Shown here piece by piece: positions 26,482-36,087 of a stretch of DNA of 64,000 bases. Numbering within the stretch: the stretch's first letter is position 1; each line of letters opens with the position of its first letter. A model generated the notes under the pieces. That model saw only the letters and a list, made by a program, of their open reading frames with translations. It made no database searches and was not told the DNA's origin. Made by a program: the position numbers and the translations under genes. Origin of the DNA: Microbacterium forte (lineage in GTDB: Bacteria > Actinomycetota > Actinomycetes > Actinomycetales > Microbacteriaceae); the NCBI RefSeq assembly GCF_031885415.1, contig NZ_CP116871.1, positions 1,178,001 through 1,242,000 of the forward strand, given 5' to 3'.

Positions 26482-27422
26482 CGGCGTGCCCTCGCCTTCG
26501 GGTCGAGGGCGTCTCGGATGAGCTCGCCCAGGGTGACGAACGCCAGCACCGCGAGGGTGAGCGCGATCGACGGATAGATGAGTGCCATCGGTGCGACACG
26601 CAGTGATGCCTGAGCCTTCGCGATGTCGTTACCCCACGACATCACGTCACTGCCGAGCCCCACGCCGAGGAACGACAGCGTCGCCTCCGCGACGATCGCC
26701 GCCGCGAGTCCGAGGGTCGAGACGACGAGGAGCGGCGCGATGGCGTTCGGGACGACGTGATTCAAGAGGATCTTGAACTTGGACTGCCCGAGCGCCTGTG
26801 AGGCCATCACGAAGTCCGCTTGACGCACCCGGAGCACCTCAGCGCGTACGACGCGAGCCGTCGAGGCCCACGCGAATGCTCCGATGGCGAATGCGAGTGT
26901 CCACACCGAACGGGAGTCCCGGAACACGGTCATCACGACCACGGCCGCGAGGATGTACGGGATCGCGAAGAAGATGTCGCCGATGCGCGACAGCAGGCCA
27001 TCGAGCCAGCCGCCGTAGAAGCCCGCGAGGGCTCCCATGATCAGTCCGAGGATCGACGAGATCAGGGTCGCGATGAGGCCGACTGCGAGAGAGGTCTGCG
27101 AACCCCAGACGATGCGGGCGTAGATGTCACAGCCCTGGAACGTGAACCCGAGCGGGTGGCCGTCGGTCGGACCGCCGTTGCTGTTCGCCAGCTGGCAGTC
27201 GTCGTTCGGAGGTGTGGCGGTGAACAGTGTCGGCCACAAAGCCATCACGAGGAAGAAGAGCGCCAGCACTATCGAGAACCAGAACAGCGGTCGACGCCGC
27301 ACGTCGAACCAGGCGTCTCGCCACAGATTGCTGGGCTTGTCGGAGATGCGGACGGCGTCGACAGCGATCGACTCCGTCTCGATCGGAGCGACGTAGTGCT
27401 TCTGAGAGGTGGGATCAGGCAT
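26478..27422 (-). CDS. ABC transporter permease, OppC/DppC type
   Basis: 314 residues. An N-terminal cytoplasmic stretch with a first helix is followed by the binding-protein-dependent transport domain with five helices. The EAA loop is readable around EVLRVRQADFVMASQALGQS. OppC proteins form the channel together with OppB. It overlaps its neighbours on both sides (4 and 8 bases), so all components are translationally coupled. Confidence 0.92.
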   Translation of the reverse strand: MPDPTSQKHYVAPIETESIAVDAVRISDKPSNLWRDAWFDVRRRPLFWFSIVLALFFLVMALWPTLFTATPPNDDCQLANSNGGPTDGHPLGFTFQGCDIYARIVWGSQTSLAVGLIATLISSILGLIMGALAGFYGGWLDGLLSRIGDIFFAIPYILAAVVVMTVFRDSRSVWTLAFAIGAFAWASTARVVRAEVLRVRQADFVMASQALGQSKFKILLNHVVPNAIAPLLVVSTLGLAAAIVAEATLSFLGVGLGSDVMSWGNDIAKAQASLRVAPMALIYPSIALTLAVLAFVTLGELIRDALDPKARARR

Positions 27423-28341
27423 AGCGAATCCTCGGGTCGAGCAGACCGTAGAGCAGGTCGATGAGAAGGTTCACCAACACGTACAGGATGACGAACACGG
27501 TCACGAACGAGACGACCGTGGGTCCCTCGCCGCGCTGGATCGCCTGGAACAGCGTGTTTCCCACACCGGGGACGTTGAAGATGCCCTCGGTGACAGTGGC
27601 ACCCACGAGCAGCACGCCGAAGTTCGTGGCGGAGTTGGTGATCACGGGGATCAGCGAGTTGCGCAGCACGTGCACGGGCAGCACGCGGTTGCGCGAGAGG
27701 CCCTTGCTGTACGCCGTGCGCACCCAGTCCTGGTTGAGGGTCTCGATGACGGAGCTGCGCATCAGACGCATGCTGACGGCGTAGAGGCTGAAGCCGAGCA
27801 CGATCGCCGGCAGCCAGAGACCGCCCCAGTCGTTGTCGGCGCCGACAGTGGGCTTGAACCATCCGAGCTGGATCGCGAGGAAGTACTGTGCGAGGAACGC
27901 GACGACGAAGATCGGGATCGCGATCGCGACCAGCGCGACGACGAGCGAGATGTTGTCGAAGAGCTTGCCCTTGCGCAGCGCTGAGATGGTGCCGATGATG
28001 ATCGCCAGCACGAACTCGATGGCGATCGCCATCACCGCGAGGCGCCCCGTCACCGGAAGCGTGGCGGCGAGCACTGCAGAAACCGGCCGACCGGAGTAGG
28101 TGGTGCCCAGGTCGCCTTGGAACACGCCGGTGATGTAGTACCAGTACTGCACGATGAACGGGTCGTTCAGGTGGTACTGCTCGCGCAGCTGCGTGACGAC
28201 TGCCGGACTCGGCGTCTTGTCGCCGAACAGGGCGAGGATCGGATCGCCGGGCATGGCGAACACGAGGAAGTAAATGAGCAGGGTGGCTCCGAAGAAGACC
28301 GGGATCACCTGCAGTAGACGTCTCAGAATGTAACCGAGCAT
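27415..28341 (-). CDS. ABC transporter permease, OppB/DppB type
   Basis: 308 residues. The N-terminus MLGYILRRLLQVIPVFFGATLLIYFL and the FAMPGDP motif are diagnostic of OppB permeases; six helices and the EAA loop (DWVRTAYSKGLS) follow. ATG 28341 is chosen for the family-typical start and the GAAGGGA ribosome site; a longer frame to 28416 would run into the upstream hairpin. It is separated from the binding-protein gene by a strong hairpin. Confidence 0.93.
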   Translation of the reverse strand: MLGYILRRLLQVIPVFFGATLLIYFLVFAMPGDPILALFGDKTPSPAVVTQLREQYHLNDPFIVQYWYYITGVFQGDLGTTYSGRPVSAVLAATLPVTGRLAVMAIAIEFVLAIIIGTISALRKGKLFDNISLVVALVAIAIPIFVVAFLAQYFLAIQLGWFKPTVGADNDWGGLWLPAIVLGFSLYAVSMRLMRSSVIETLNQDWVRTAYSKGLSRNRVLPVHVLRNSLIPVITNSATNFGVLLVGATVTEGIFNVPGVGNTLFQAIQRGEGPTVVSFVTVFVILYVLVNLLIDLLYGLLDPRIRYA

Positions 28342-28387
28342 CCGCTTGTCCCTTCTTAGAGGGCAGAGAAAGCCGTGCGAACACAAG

Positions 28388-28427
28388 CCTGTGAGGCGGT
28401 GACGAAGAATCGTCACCGCCTCACAGG
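28388..28427 (-). terminator. Intra-operon attenuating hairpin
   Basis: A perfect 18-bp inverted repeat (28388-28405 and 28410-28427) with an AGAA loop lies between the binding-protein gene and the permease gene. It likely ends or pauses most transcripts, and protects the 3' end of the binding-protein mRNA, so that the binding protein exceeds the membrane parts. Confidence 0.8.
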
Positions 28428-28444
28428 TGAAGTGCCGTCAGACT

Positions 28445-30118
28445 TTACTCGCCGGCCTTCGTGATCTCGTAGTACAGCGGAACCGAGTTCCAGCCGAACG
28501 TGACGTTGTCGACGTTCTCGCTGAAGCCACCGGTCACGTTCGAATACCACAGCGGGATCGCGGGAAGGTCCTGGAAGAGGACTTCCTGAGCCTTGCTGAA
28601 GTCCTCGATCTGCGCGTCGGCGTCGGGGTTGCTGATTCCGGCCTTGATGAGGTCGTCGAACTCGGGGTTCGAGTAGTCACCGTCGTTGGAACCGGCGCCC
28701 GTTGCGTAGAGCGGTCCGAGGAAGTTGTACAGACCCGGGTAGTCGGCCTGCCAGCCCGAACGCGCTGCCGTGGTGATGGAGCGGTCGTTGATCTTGGTGC
28801 GAAGATCCTGGAAGGTCGGGTACGGGTCGCCCGATGCCTCGATGCCGAGCGTGTTCTTGATGCTGTTGCTCACCGCGTCGACCCAGGCGTCGTGCCCGCC
28901 GTCGGAGTTGTAAGCGATCTTGAACTCGCCGTCCCACGGCGAGATGGCGTCGGCCTCGGCCCACAGCTCCTTCGCCTTCTCGGGGTCGTAGTCGAGGACC
29001 TCGCTGCCGGGAACCGAGTCGGACCAGCCCGCGATGACCGGCGACGTGAAGTCGGCTGCCGGGGTGCGAGTGCCCGAGAAGATGGTCTCGGTGATCTCTT
29101 CGCGGTTGATGGCCATCGACAGCGCCTGACGACGCAGCTGGCCCTCTTCGCCGCTGAAGTGCGGGAGGAACTGACCGATGGTGAACGACTGGAACACAGC
29201 CGACGGCTGGTTCACCGCGCGGTCGCCGAGCTCGTCTGCGAAGACGGGCAGGGAGTTGGTCGGGATCGCGTCGATGACGTCGACCTCGTTCGACAGCAGG
29301 TCGGCGTATGCCGCTTCCTGCGTGGCGTAGAACTTGATGGTCAGACCGCCGTTGGCCGCCTTGCGGGGGCCGTCGTAGTCGTCGTTGCGCACGAGGTCGA
29401 TCTGCACGTCGTGCTGCCACGCGTCTTCGCCGTCGATCATGTACGGGCCGTTGCCGATCGGGAACTGGCCGAAGGCCTCCATGTCCTCGAAGGCGGCGTC
29501 GGGCAGCGGGTAGAACGCCGAGTATCCGAGACGCAGAGCGAAGTCGGAAGCCGGCTTGTTCAGCGCGATCGTGAAGGTGTAGTCGTCGACCTGCTTGAGG
29601 CCGGCCATGTCGCCCTGCGCGCCGAACACGTCGTCATCGGGGTTCGCGGGGTCACCGGCGTCGTTGATGAAGCCCTCGATGTCCTCGAAGAAGTAGCCCG
29701 AGAGCTGAGCGTTCTCCGCCTGAGCGCCGTAGTTCCACGCCTTGATGAAGTTGTCGGCGGTGACTTCTTCACCGTCGGTGAAGGTCAGGCCTTCCTTGAT
29801 CTTGACGGTGAGGTTCTGCGGGTCCTCCGTGGTGATCTCCTCAGCGACGTCGTTGACGGGCTTGCCGTCGGCGTCGTAGTAGATCAGACCGGCGAAGATC
29901 TCGTCGAGGATCTTTCCGCCACCCACCTCGTTGGTGTTGGTGGGGATCAGCGGGTTCTCGGGCTCCGAGCCGTTCGTCGTGATGATGGCGTCCGCGTCAC
30001 CGGTTGCACCGGATCCGCCGTCGCCGTCGTCGCTTCCACCGCTCGCGCAGCCCGCGAGCGCCAGGGCGCCGATCGCGAACAACGCAGTGCCCGCAAGGGC
30101 GATCTTGTTGCGCTTCAC
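28445..30118 (-). CDS. ABC transporter substrate-binding lipoprotein (SBP family 5)
   Basis: 557 residues. A lipoprotein signal peptide ends in LALAGC with Cys24 as the acylated residue, then a Gly/Ser/Asp linker. The rest has the family 5 layout (TNEVGGGKILDEIFAGLIYYD; ITTEDPQNLTVKIKEGLTFTDGEEVTADNF). Such proteins bind oligopeptides or, in some lineages, oligosaccharides, outside the membrane. GTG 30118 is fixed by AGGAGG seven bases upstream and the signal peptide; a longer frame to 30163 lacks one. It is first in its operon. Confidence 0.93.
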   Translation of the reverse strand: MKRNKIALAGTALFAIGALALAGCASGGSDDGDGGSGATGDADAIITTNGSEPENPLIPTNTNEVGGGKILDEIFAGLIYYDADGKPVNDVAEEITTEDPQNLTVKIKEGLTFTDGEEVTADNFIKAWNYGAQAENAQLSGYFFEDIEGFINDAGDPANPDDDVFGAQGDMAGLKQVDDYTFTIALNKPASDFALRLGYSAFYPLPDAAFEDMEAFGQFPIGNGPYMIDGEDAWQHDVQIDLVRNDDYDGPRKAANGGLTIKFYATQEAAYADLLSNEVDVIDAIPTNSLPVFADELGDRAVNQPSAVFQSFTIGQFLPHFSGEEGQLRRQALSMAINREEITETIFSGTRTPAADFTSPVIAGWSDSVPGSEVLDYDPEKAKELWAEADAISPWDGEFKIAYNSDGGHDAWVDAVSNSIKNTLGIEASGDPYPTFQDLRTKINDRSITTAARSGWQADYPGLYNFLGPLYATGAGSNDGDYSNPEFDDLIKAGISNPDADAQIEDFSKAQEVLFQDLPAIPLWYSNVTGGFSENVDNVTFGWNSVPLYYEITKAGE

Positions 30119-30252
30119 TTTGTGTCCTCCTGTGGACGGGTATTCATCAGACTGCGCGCTCATCGTCGAACGCGTAGGGATAGTTGACTGTAACCCGCGA
30201 TTCAGGGGACTCCGCTCTCGGCTAATGAACCGTTACTGAGTGGTGATCAACT

Positions 30253-30287
30253 GAAACATCCCTGAAACACGCGGAAATGCACGGAAA
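30253..30287. repeat. Four helically phased GAAA repeats upstream of the importer operon
   Basis: GAAA occurs at 30253, 30264, 30274 and 30284 (spacings 11, 10 and 10), each after a C/T or C/G pair (CTGAAAC, CTGAAAC, CGGAAAT, CGGAAAC). The repeats lie between the gcvP terminator and the promoter region of the binding-protein gene, on one face of the helix. They may bind an activator or bend DNA. Confidence 0.45.
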
Positions 30288-30332
30288 CGAGCGACGGCGT
30301 CGCGTCCGGATGGACGCGACGCCGTCGCTCGT
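30287..30332 (-). terminator. Terminator hairpin after gcvP
   Basis: A perfect 21-bp inverted repeat (30287-30307 and 30312-30332) with a GGAT loop lies 11 bases after the gcvP stop at 30344. Confidence 0.88.
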
Positions 30333-30343
30333 CAGGATTCGTC

Positions 30344-33229
30344 TCAGGCGAACGCCTCGATCGGCGGGCAGGCGCACACGAGGTTGCGATCGCCGTACGC
30401 CTGATCGATGCGGCGCACCGGCGGCCAGTACTTGCCTGCCACGAGAGCGTGCACCGGGTAGGCCGCGTCCTCCCGCGTGTAGGCGTGGTTCCACTCCCCC
30501 GCGATCAGCGAGACCGCGGTGTGCGGAGCGTTGACCAGCGGGTTGTCGTCCGCGGGCCAGCGCCCGGCGGCGACGGCATCCGCCTCGGCCTTGATCATGA
30601 TCATGGCCTCGATGAACCGCTCGATCTCGCCGAGGTCCTCGGACTCCGTGGGTTCCACCATGAGCGTGCCCGCGACGGGGAACGACATGGTGGGGGCGTG
30701 GAATCCGTAGTCGATGAGTCGCTTGGCCACATCGTCGACCGTTATTCCGGTCTCCTCTCGGAGGGGCCGCAGGTCGAGGATGCACTCGTGCGCCACCCGA
30801 CCGTCTTCTCCCGCGTACAGCACCGGGAAGTGCTCGCCGAGGCGCGCTGCGATGTAGTTCGCCGACAGCACGGCCGCTGCGGTCGCATGGCGGAGGCCGT
30901 CCGCCCCCATCATCCGCACGTACGACCAGGAGATCGGCAGGATGCCGGCCGACCCGTACGGCGCGGCGGACACGGCGCCACCCTCGAAGACGAATCCGCC
31001 CGCATGCTCCGCGCGCTGAGCGAGCGGGTGCGACGGCAGGTACGGAGCGAGGTGCGCCTTCGCAGCGACGGGGCCGACGCCCGGGCCGCCACCGCCGTGC
31101 GGGATCGCGAACGTCTTGTGCAGGTTGAGATGCGAGACGTCGCCGCCGAGATCGCCGAAGCGGGCGTAGCCGAGCAGCGCGTTGAGGTTCGCGCCGTCGA
31201 CGTAGACCTGTCCGCCGGCGTCGTGCACGGCGGTCGTGATCTCCACCACGTCCTGCTCGTACACGCCGTGGGTCGACGGGTAGGTGATCATCAGAGCGGA
31301 GAGCTCGTCGGCGTGCGCCGCGATCTTCGCCCGCAGGTCGCCGAGGTCGACGTTGCCGAGTTCGTCGCAGGCCACGACGACGACCTTCATTCCGGCGAGC
31401 ACCGCCGACGCCGCGTTCGTGCCGTGCGCGGACGACGGGATCAGGCACACGGTGCGCTGGGTGTCGCCGTTCGCGAGGTGGTAGCCGCGGATCGCGAGCA
31501 GGCCCGCGAGCTCCCCCTGCGAACCCGCGTTCGGCTGCAGCGACACGGCGTCGTATCCGGTGACCTCGGCGAGCCACGCCTCGAGCTGCGTGATCATGTC
31601 GAGGTACCCCTCGACATCGGATGCCGGGGCGAACGGGTGGATGCCCGCGAACTCGGGCCACGTGATCGACGCCATCTCTGTCGCCGCGTTGAGCTTCATC
31701 GTGCACGAGCCGAGCGGGATCATGCCGCGGTCGAGCGCGTAGTCGCGGTCGGCCAGGCTCTTGAGGTAGCGCATCATCGCGGTCTCGCTGCGGTGCGCAT
31801 GGAAGACCGGATGCGTGAGGTAGTCGTCCTGACGGAGCAGGTCGGCGGGAAGGCCGCCCTGCGATCCTGAGCCGAAGAACCCGAAGGCGCGCTCCCGGGC
31901 CCCACCGAACACCTGAGCCACCTGGTGGAGCTCGGCGACCGTCGTGGTCTCGTCGACCGAGATCCCGATCGTGTCGGCATCGGCGGCGTGCAGCAGGATG
32001 CCGAAACCGTGGTGCGCCTGCTCCGCATACTCCGCCGCGCGCCCGGGCACCCGCACCTGCAGGGTGTCGAAGAACGAGTCGTGGACGATTTCAGAGCCTG
32101 CGTCGACGAGCCAGTCGCGCAGCATCACGGTCTTGGCCGCGACCTCCCGAGCGATCGCCTTGAGCCCGTCGGGTCCGTGGTACACCGCGTACATCGATGC
32201 CATGACCGCAAGCAGCACCTGCGCGGTGCAGATGTTGCTGGTCGCCTTCTCCCGGCGGATGTGCTGCTCTCGGGTCTGCAGAGACAGTCGGTACGCCGGC
32301 TTGCCGTCCGCATCGACCGAGACGCCCACAAGGCGCCCCGGCAGCTGCCGCTCGAGTCCTGCACGCACGGCCATGTAGCCCGCGTGCGGCCCTCCGAAGC
32401 CGATAGGCACGCCGAAGCGCTGCGTGGTGCCGACCGCGACATCCGCACCGAGCGAACCGGGCGACGAGATGAGGGTGAGAGCGAGCAGGTCGGCTGCGAC
32501 GACGGCGAGCCCGCCGGCGAGGTGCGCGGCGTCGATCACGGCGCTCGGGTCCCAGACGCGCCCTGAGGCGCCGGGGTACTGGACGAACACACCGAAAAGC
32601 TCGGAGGGTAGCTCCTCGCCTGCGGCGAAGTCGACCGTCACGAGCTCGATGCCCACGGCCTCGGCGCGGGTCTCGAGCAGCGCCTTGGTCTGCGGGAACG
32701 CATCTGCGTCGACGGCGAAGACGTTCGACGCCTTCTTGGATGCGCGACGTGCCAGCAGCATCCCCTCGACGACAGCGGTCGACTCGTCGAGCATCGACGC
32801 ATTGGCCGTGGTGAGACCGGTGAGCTCGGCCACCATGGTCTGGAAGTTGATGAGCGCCTCGAGACGACCCTGCGAGATCTCCGGCTGATACGGCGTGTAG
32901 GCGGTGTACCAGGAGGGGTTCTCGAGCACGTTGCGCTGGATCACCTGAGGGGTGACGGTGCCGTAGTAGCCGAGGCCGATCATCGGCCGGTTCACCGTGT
33001 TGCGAGCGGCGATCGCCCGCAGCTCGGCGAGCGCCTCGGTCTCGCTCGCCGCGCGCGGGATGACCGAGTCCGTGGAGGCGGGGGTGAAGATCGAGGCGGG
33101 CACGGCCTGGCGCATCAGCGCCTCGACGGGGCTCCAGTCCTCGAGCTCAGACTCGACGCCGAGGGCATCGAGCATCTGACGCTGGGTGGCGGCGGTGGTT
33201 CCGATATGACGATCGGCGAAAGAGACCAC
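30344..33229 (-). CDS. gcvP: Glycine dehydrogenase (decarboxylating), P protein
   Basis: 961 residues, the full-length fused form. FADRHIG begins the protein, and the PLP lysine sits in [16 protein letters not shown] in the second half. [13 protein letters not shown] and YSTHGVYE-type blocks ([13 protein letters not shown]) are also present. It decarboxylates glycine and passes the aminomethyl group to the lipoyl arm of GcvH. It is the last gene of gcvTHP, seven bases after gcvH, and is controlled by the glycine riboswitch upstream of gcvT. Confidence 0.97.
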   Translation of the reverse strand: MVSFADRHIGTTAATQRQMLDALGVESELEDWSPVEALMRQAVPASIFTPASTDSVIPRAASETEALAELRAIAARNTVNRPMIGLGYYGTVTPQVIQRNVLENPSWYTAYTPYQPEISQGRLEALINFQTMVAELTGLTTANASMLDESTAVVEGMLLARRASKKASNVFAVDADAFPQTKALLETRAEAVGIELVTVDFAAGEELPSELFGVFVQYPGASGRVWDPSAVIDAAHLAGGLAVVAADLLALTLISSPGSLGADVAVGTTQRFGVPIGFGGPHAGYMAVRAGLERQLPGRLVGVSVDADGKPAYRLSLQTREQHIRREKATSNICTAQVLLAVMASMYAVYHGPDGLKAIAREVAAKTVMLRDWLVDAGSEIVHDSFFDTLQVRVPGRAAEYAEQAHHGFGILLHAADADTIGISVDETTTVAELHQVAQVFGGARERAFGFFGSGSQGGLPADLLRQDDYLTHPVFHAHRSETAMMRYLKSLADRDYALDRGMIPLGSCTMKLNAATEMASITWPEFAGIHPFAPASDVEGYLDMITQLEAWLAEVTGYDAVSLQPNAGSQGELAGLLAIRGYHLANGDTQRTVCLIPSSAHGTNAASAVLAGMKVVVVACDELGNVDLGDLRAKIAAHADELSALMITYPSTHGVYEQDVVEITTAVHDAGGQVYVDGANLNALLGYARFGDLGGDVSHLNLHKTFAIPHGGGGPGVGPVAAKAHLAPYLPSHPLAQRAEHAGGFVFEGGAVSAAPYGSAGILPISWSYVRMMGADGLRHATAAAVLSANYIAARLGEHFPVLYAGEDGRVAHECILDLRPLREETGITVDDVAKRLIDYGFHAPTMSFPVAGTLMVEPTESEDLGEIERFIEAMIMIKAEADAVAAGRWPADDNPLVNAPHTAVSLIAGEWNHAYTREDAAYPVHALVAGKYWPPVRRIDQAYGDRNLVCACPPIEAFA

Positions 33230-33236
33230 TGGTCGA

Positions 33237-33614
33237 TCAGCCCTCCGTGAGAGCGACGTACGCGTCGCGGTCCATCAGGCCGTCGAGCGCACCGGCACCG
33301 ACGGAGACCTTGATGAGCCAGCCTCCGGCGAACGGCTCGGCGTTCACGAGCGAGGGGTCGTCGACGACGGAGTCGTTGATCTCGACGATCGTGCCCGTGA
33401 CCGGGGCGTAGAGCTCGCCGACCGACTTGGTCGACTCGATCTCGCCCACGACCGAACCGGCGGTGACCTCGGTGCCGACAGCCGGGAGCTCGACGAAGAC
33501 GACGTCTCCGAGCTTGTCGGCCGCATAGTCGGTGATGCCGATGGTCACGGTGTCGCCGTCAGCGGCGATCCACTCGTGCTCGTCGGTATAGCGCAGTGCG
33601 TTGAGGTCGGTCAT
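33237..33614 (-). CDS. gcvH: Glycine cleavage system H protein
   Basis: 125 residues. The lipoyl attachment lysine is in [24 protein letters not shown] near the N-terminus is the other family hallmark. GcvH shuttles the aminomethyl and then reduced lipoyl group among P, T and L proteins. It overlaps gcvT by four bases. No L protein (dihydrolipoamide dehydrogenase) gene is in the operon, as is usual. Confidence 0.97.
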   Translation of the reverse strand: MTDLNALRYTDEHEWIAADGDTVTIGITDYAADKLGDVVFVELPAVGTEVTAGSVVGEIESTKSVGELYAPVTGTIVEINDSVVDDPSLVNAEPFAGGWLIKVSVGAGALDGLMDRDAYVALTEG

Positions 33615-34795
33615 TTGGTCCTCCGGTAGAAAGGCAGAGCGGTCACGGTCGCAGGGATCCTGGTTCCCCGCACATCAAGGAATACTGCGGTTCCCGCCGC
33701 AGCGGAAGAAGGGGCGACGTAGGCCATTGCGATCGGATGGCCTAGTGTCGGGCTCAGGGCGCCACTCGTGATCTCACCCAGGGCGACACCGTCTGCGTCG
33801 ACCACGGAGTAGCCCGCCCGTCCGGCGCGCTTGCCCTCGGCGACGAGACCGACGAGAACCGGAGCGTCGGATGCGGCATCCACCGCTCCCTTGCCGATGA
33901 AGTCCTCTTTGTCGGACACGACGACGCGACCGAGCCCGGCCTGCGACGGCTTCGTCTCACGGGAGAGCTCGTGGCCGTAGAGCGGCATGCCCGCTTCGAG
34001 TCGGAGAGTGTCGCGCGCTGCGAGGCCGGCGGGCACGAGTCCGTGCTTCTGTCCGGCTTCGGTGAGTGCGTCCCAGAGTGCAGGGGCATCGGCGACACGC
34101 ACGAGCAGTTCGAAGCCGTCTTCGCCGGTGTACCCGGTGCGGGCGAGAAGAAGCGGCGCCCCCAGGAACATCGCGTCGGCCCACGCGTAGTACTTCTGCT
34201 CGGACCAGGGAGTGCTGAGGTCGGTGATGCCGGCCGTCGACGAGACGATCGCCTCGGATGCGGGGCCCTGCACGGCGAGCAGCGCGTACTCGTCGGAGAC
34301 GTCCTCGACGTCGACCCCGCGATCTCCGAGGAAGCCCTCGAAAGTGCGGTCCTCCCCTGCGGCGAGCGGCGCACGTTCACGTTCGATCCGCGAGGGGAAC
34401 GAGCGCACTCGTGAAGCGAACGCCGAGTCGACGAATCCGCGGTTGCCCGCGTTCGCGATCACCAGGAAGCGGTCATCGGCGAGCCGGTAGACGATCACGT
34501 CGTCGATGATCCCGCCGTCGTCCGCGAGCATCAGCGAGTACTTCGCCTTGCCCACGGGCATCGCGGAGAGTCGTCCGGCCAGGGAGTAGTCGAGGAACTC
34601 GCCGGCGAAGTCACCGGTGACCAGGAACTCGGCCATGTGCGAGATGTCGAAGATCCCGGCGGCCTGCCGCACGGCGTGGTGCTCGGCGAGGTCGGATGTG
34701 TAGCGCACCGGCATCTGCCAGCCGCCGAAGTCGGTGAACGAGGCGCCGAGCGCCTCATGGCGCTCACGGAGCGGGGTGTAGCGAGGGTCGGACAT
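33611..34795 (-). CDS. gcvT: Aminomethyltransferase, glycine cleavage T protein
   Basis: 394 residues. [22 protein letters not shown] and [13 protein letters not shown] are the folate-binding and catalytic blocks of GcvT. It releases ammonia and transfers the methylene group to tetrahydrofolate. ATG 34795 follows GGGAGAA by five bases. The gene is directly behind a tandem glycine riboswitch, so glycine should switch the whole operon on. Confidence 0.96.
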   Translation of the reverse strand: MSDPRYTPLRERHEALGASFTDFGGWQMPVRYTSDLAEHHAVRQAAGIFDISHMAEFLVTGDFAGEFLDYSLAGRLSAMPVGKAKYSLMLADDGGIIDDVIVYRLADDRFLVIANAGNRGFVDSAFASRVRSFPSRIERERAPLAAGEDRTFEGFLGDRGVDVEDVSDEYALLAVQGPASEAIVSSTAGITDLSTPWSEQKYYAWADAMFLGAPLLLARTGYTGEDGFELLVRVADAPALWDALTEAGQKHGLVPAGLAARDTLRLEAGMPLYGHELSRETKPSQAGLGRVVVSDKEDFIGKGAVDAASDAPVLVGLVAEGKRAGRAGYSVVDADGVALGEITSGALSPTLGHPIAMAYVAPSSAAAGTAVFLDVRGTRIPATVTALPFYRRTK

Positions 34796-34800
34796 GGAGT

Positions 34801-34850
34801 TCTCCCGGGCTGGGTCGGGCGGAACAGCGCAGACGCCGTTCCTCGGAACT
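34801..34850 (-). promoter_or_regulatory. Expression platform of the glycine riboswitch
   Basis: Between the aptamers and gcvT, the sequences GTTCC-GA-GGAAC and GGAAC-N12-GTTCC share one arm, so two mutually exclusive hairpins are possible. The second would leave or block the GGGAGAA ribosome site 10-20 bases later. This fits translational control; no T-rich terminator is present. Confidence 0.45.
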
Positions 34851-34851
34851 C

Positions 34852-35125
34852 CCCCTCTGTCATGGGCCTGAGAGCTTCGCCCAGAGACTGGGCTTTCACC
34901 GTCGGCGGACCGCCGGCGAAGAGACGGAGACGCGCAGAATGCATGTCGCCAGGGTTTCGACTCGGGCGCCTCCGGCGGCCTCGCTCAACCCGATTTCTCG
35001 CTTCGCTGGAAATCGCTTTTCAGAGTGGCCGGAACCGCGCGGTACGCGTACCTGAGAGATTGGCGGGGAGGCTTGCTCCTTCGGTGCCCGGCTGCGTTCG
35101 CCGGGGCTCTCCCGCGTGGGTCATT
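34852..35125 (-). promoter_or_regulatory. Tandem glycine riboswitch with expanded second aptamer
   Basis: Aptamer 1 (about 35040-35125) has GGGAGAGCCC, CACCGAAGGAGCAA and AATCTCTCAGGT, the classical glycine core. Aptamer 2 has ACTCTGAAAAGC (about 35030-35015) at its 5' strand and GGTGAAAGCCC, GCTCTCAGGCCC and GACAGAGGGGG (34900-34851) at its 3' side; CTCTG pairs with CAGAG to close P1. About 114 bases separate the two halves of aptamer 2, far more than the 30-40 typical, so one stem is greatly extended. It lies directly upstream of gcvT, which fixes its role. Confidence 0.9.
34952..35015. repeat. REP-like hairpin sequence inside the riboswitch arm
   Basis: Two adjacent hairpins: GGGTT (34952-34956) with AACCC (34987-34991) around an inner CGCC/GGCG stem, and CGATTTC (34991-34997) with GAAATCG (35009-35015). 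The TTTCGACTCG...CTCGCTCAACCC pattern resembles short dispersed repeats I recall from Microbacterium intergenic regions. There is no second copy in this window, so the repeat status is a hypothesis. Confidence 0.35.
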
Positions 35126-35181
35126 CGGCCTGTCTTCACTTGTGGGATCAGTCTAGCGGGTCGTGTGCTCCGAGACGGATG

Positions 35182-35246
35182 CCGTTCCGGTCGCCCTTCG
35201 TGCCGCGCGAACGAGTGGACGGCGGCGCGAAGGGGGACCGGAACGG
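35182..35246 (-). terminator. Terminator hairpin after the second ABC importer operon
   Basis: A near-perfect long inverted repeat (35182-35206 and 35222-35246; about 23 paired bases with two interruptions) lies five bases after the stop of the OppF-type ATPase gene. Confidence 0.82.
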
Positions 35247-35250
35247 ATGC

Positions 35251-36087
35251 TCAGCGACCGGCGAGCTCCGCCCTGACCTCATCCCGGAGGCGGCCGAGGT
35301 TCTCGGGCTCCGGCGCCGCCCCGAGGAGCGTCTTCGTGTACTCGTGCTGCGGATGGAGGATGACCTCGTCAGCGGGCCCGCGCTCGACGACGTCGCCCTT
35401 GTAGAGCACCATGATCTCGTCGCTGAAGTGCCGAGCCGTCGCGAGGTCGTGCGTGATGTAGAGCACGCCGAGATTCTCCTCCCGCTGCAGGTCGGCCAGC
35501 AGGTTGAGCACGCCCAGCCGGATCGAGACGTCGAGCATCGAGACGGGCTCATCGGCGACGATGAAGCGTGCCCCCGGCGCGAGCGCCCGCGCGATCGCCA
35601 CACGCTGACGCTGACCACCGGACAGCTCATGCGGGCGGCGCTCGGCGAAGCTCTCGCCGGGTGACAGCCGCACGCGCTCGAGCAGCTCGATGGCGCGCGC
35701 ACGCACTTCCCCACCGGAGAGCTTGGGGTGGTGGAGCCTGATCGGGCGCTCCAGGTGGTGGACGATCGTGTGGAAGGGGTTCAGCGAGGCGAAGGGATCC
35801 TGGAAGACCATCTGCACCTGCGAGCGGTAGTCCTCGACCGCGCGGCCCCGCATGCCCGCATCCTTGCCGTCGAGCAGGATCTGCCCGCTGGTCGGAGTCT
35901 CGAGCTTCATCAGCATCCGCGCGATGGTCGATTTGCCCGACCCCGATTCGCCCACGAGGGCGACCGTCTTACCCGCTTCGATCGTGAACGAGACGTCCTT
36001 GACCGCGTGGAGGGTCGATGTCTTGAGCCCGGATCGCAGGGTGAAGTCCTTCACCAGGTTGCGGGCTTCGAGGGTGGGAGCACTCAT
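35251..36087 (-). CDS. ABC transporter ATP-binding protein, OppF/DppF type
   Basis: 278 residues. Walker A GESGSGKST, Q-loop in VFQDPFASLNP, signature LSGGQRQRVAIARALA and Walker B FIVADEPVSMLD are intact. OppF-type ATPases pair with an OppD partner, encoded just upstream with a four-base overlap. The C-terminal stretch HPQHEYTKTLLGAAPEPE is the conserved oligopeptide-transporter tail. It is the last gene of a five-gene importer operon. Confidence 0.93.
   Translation of the reverse strand: MSAPTLEARNLVKDFTLRSGLKTSTLHAVKDVSFTIEAGKTVALVGESGSGKSTIARMLMKLETPTSGQILLDGKDAGMRGRAVEDYRSQVQMVFQDPFASLNPFHTIVHHLERPIRLHHPKLSGGEVRARAIELLERVRLSPGESFAERRPHELSGGQRQRVAIARALAPGARFIVADEPVSMLDVSIRLGVLNLLADLQREENLGVLYITHDLATARHFSDEIMVLYKGDVVERGPADEVILHPQHEYTKTLLGAAPEPENLGRLRDEVRAELAGR

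Noticed and set aside
28427..30187. A 586-residue forward frame opposite the binding-protein gene
   Set aside because: Antisense shadow of a lipoprotein gene with a clear signal peptide and ribosome site.
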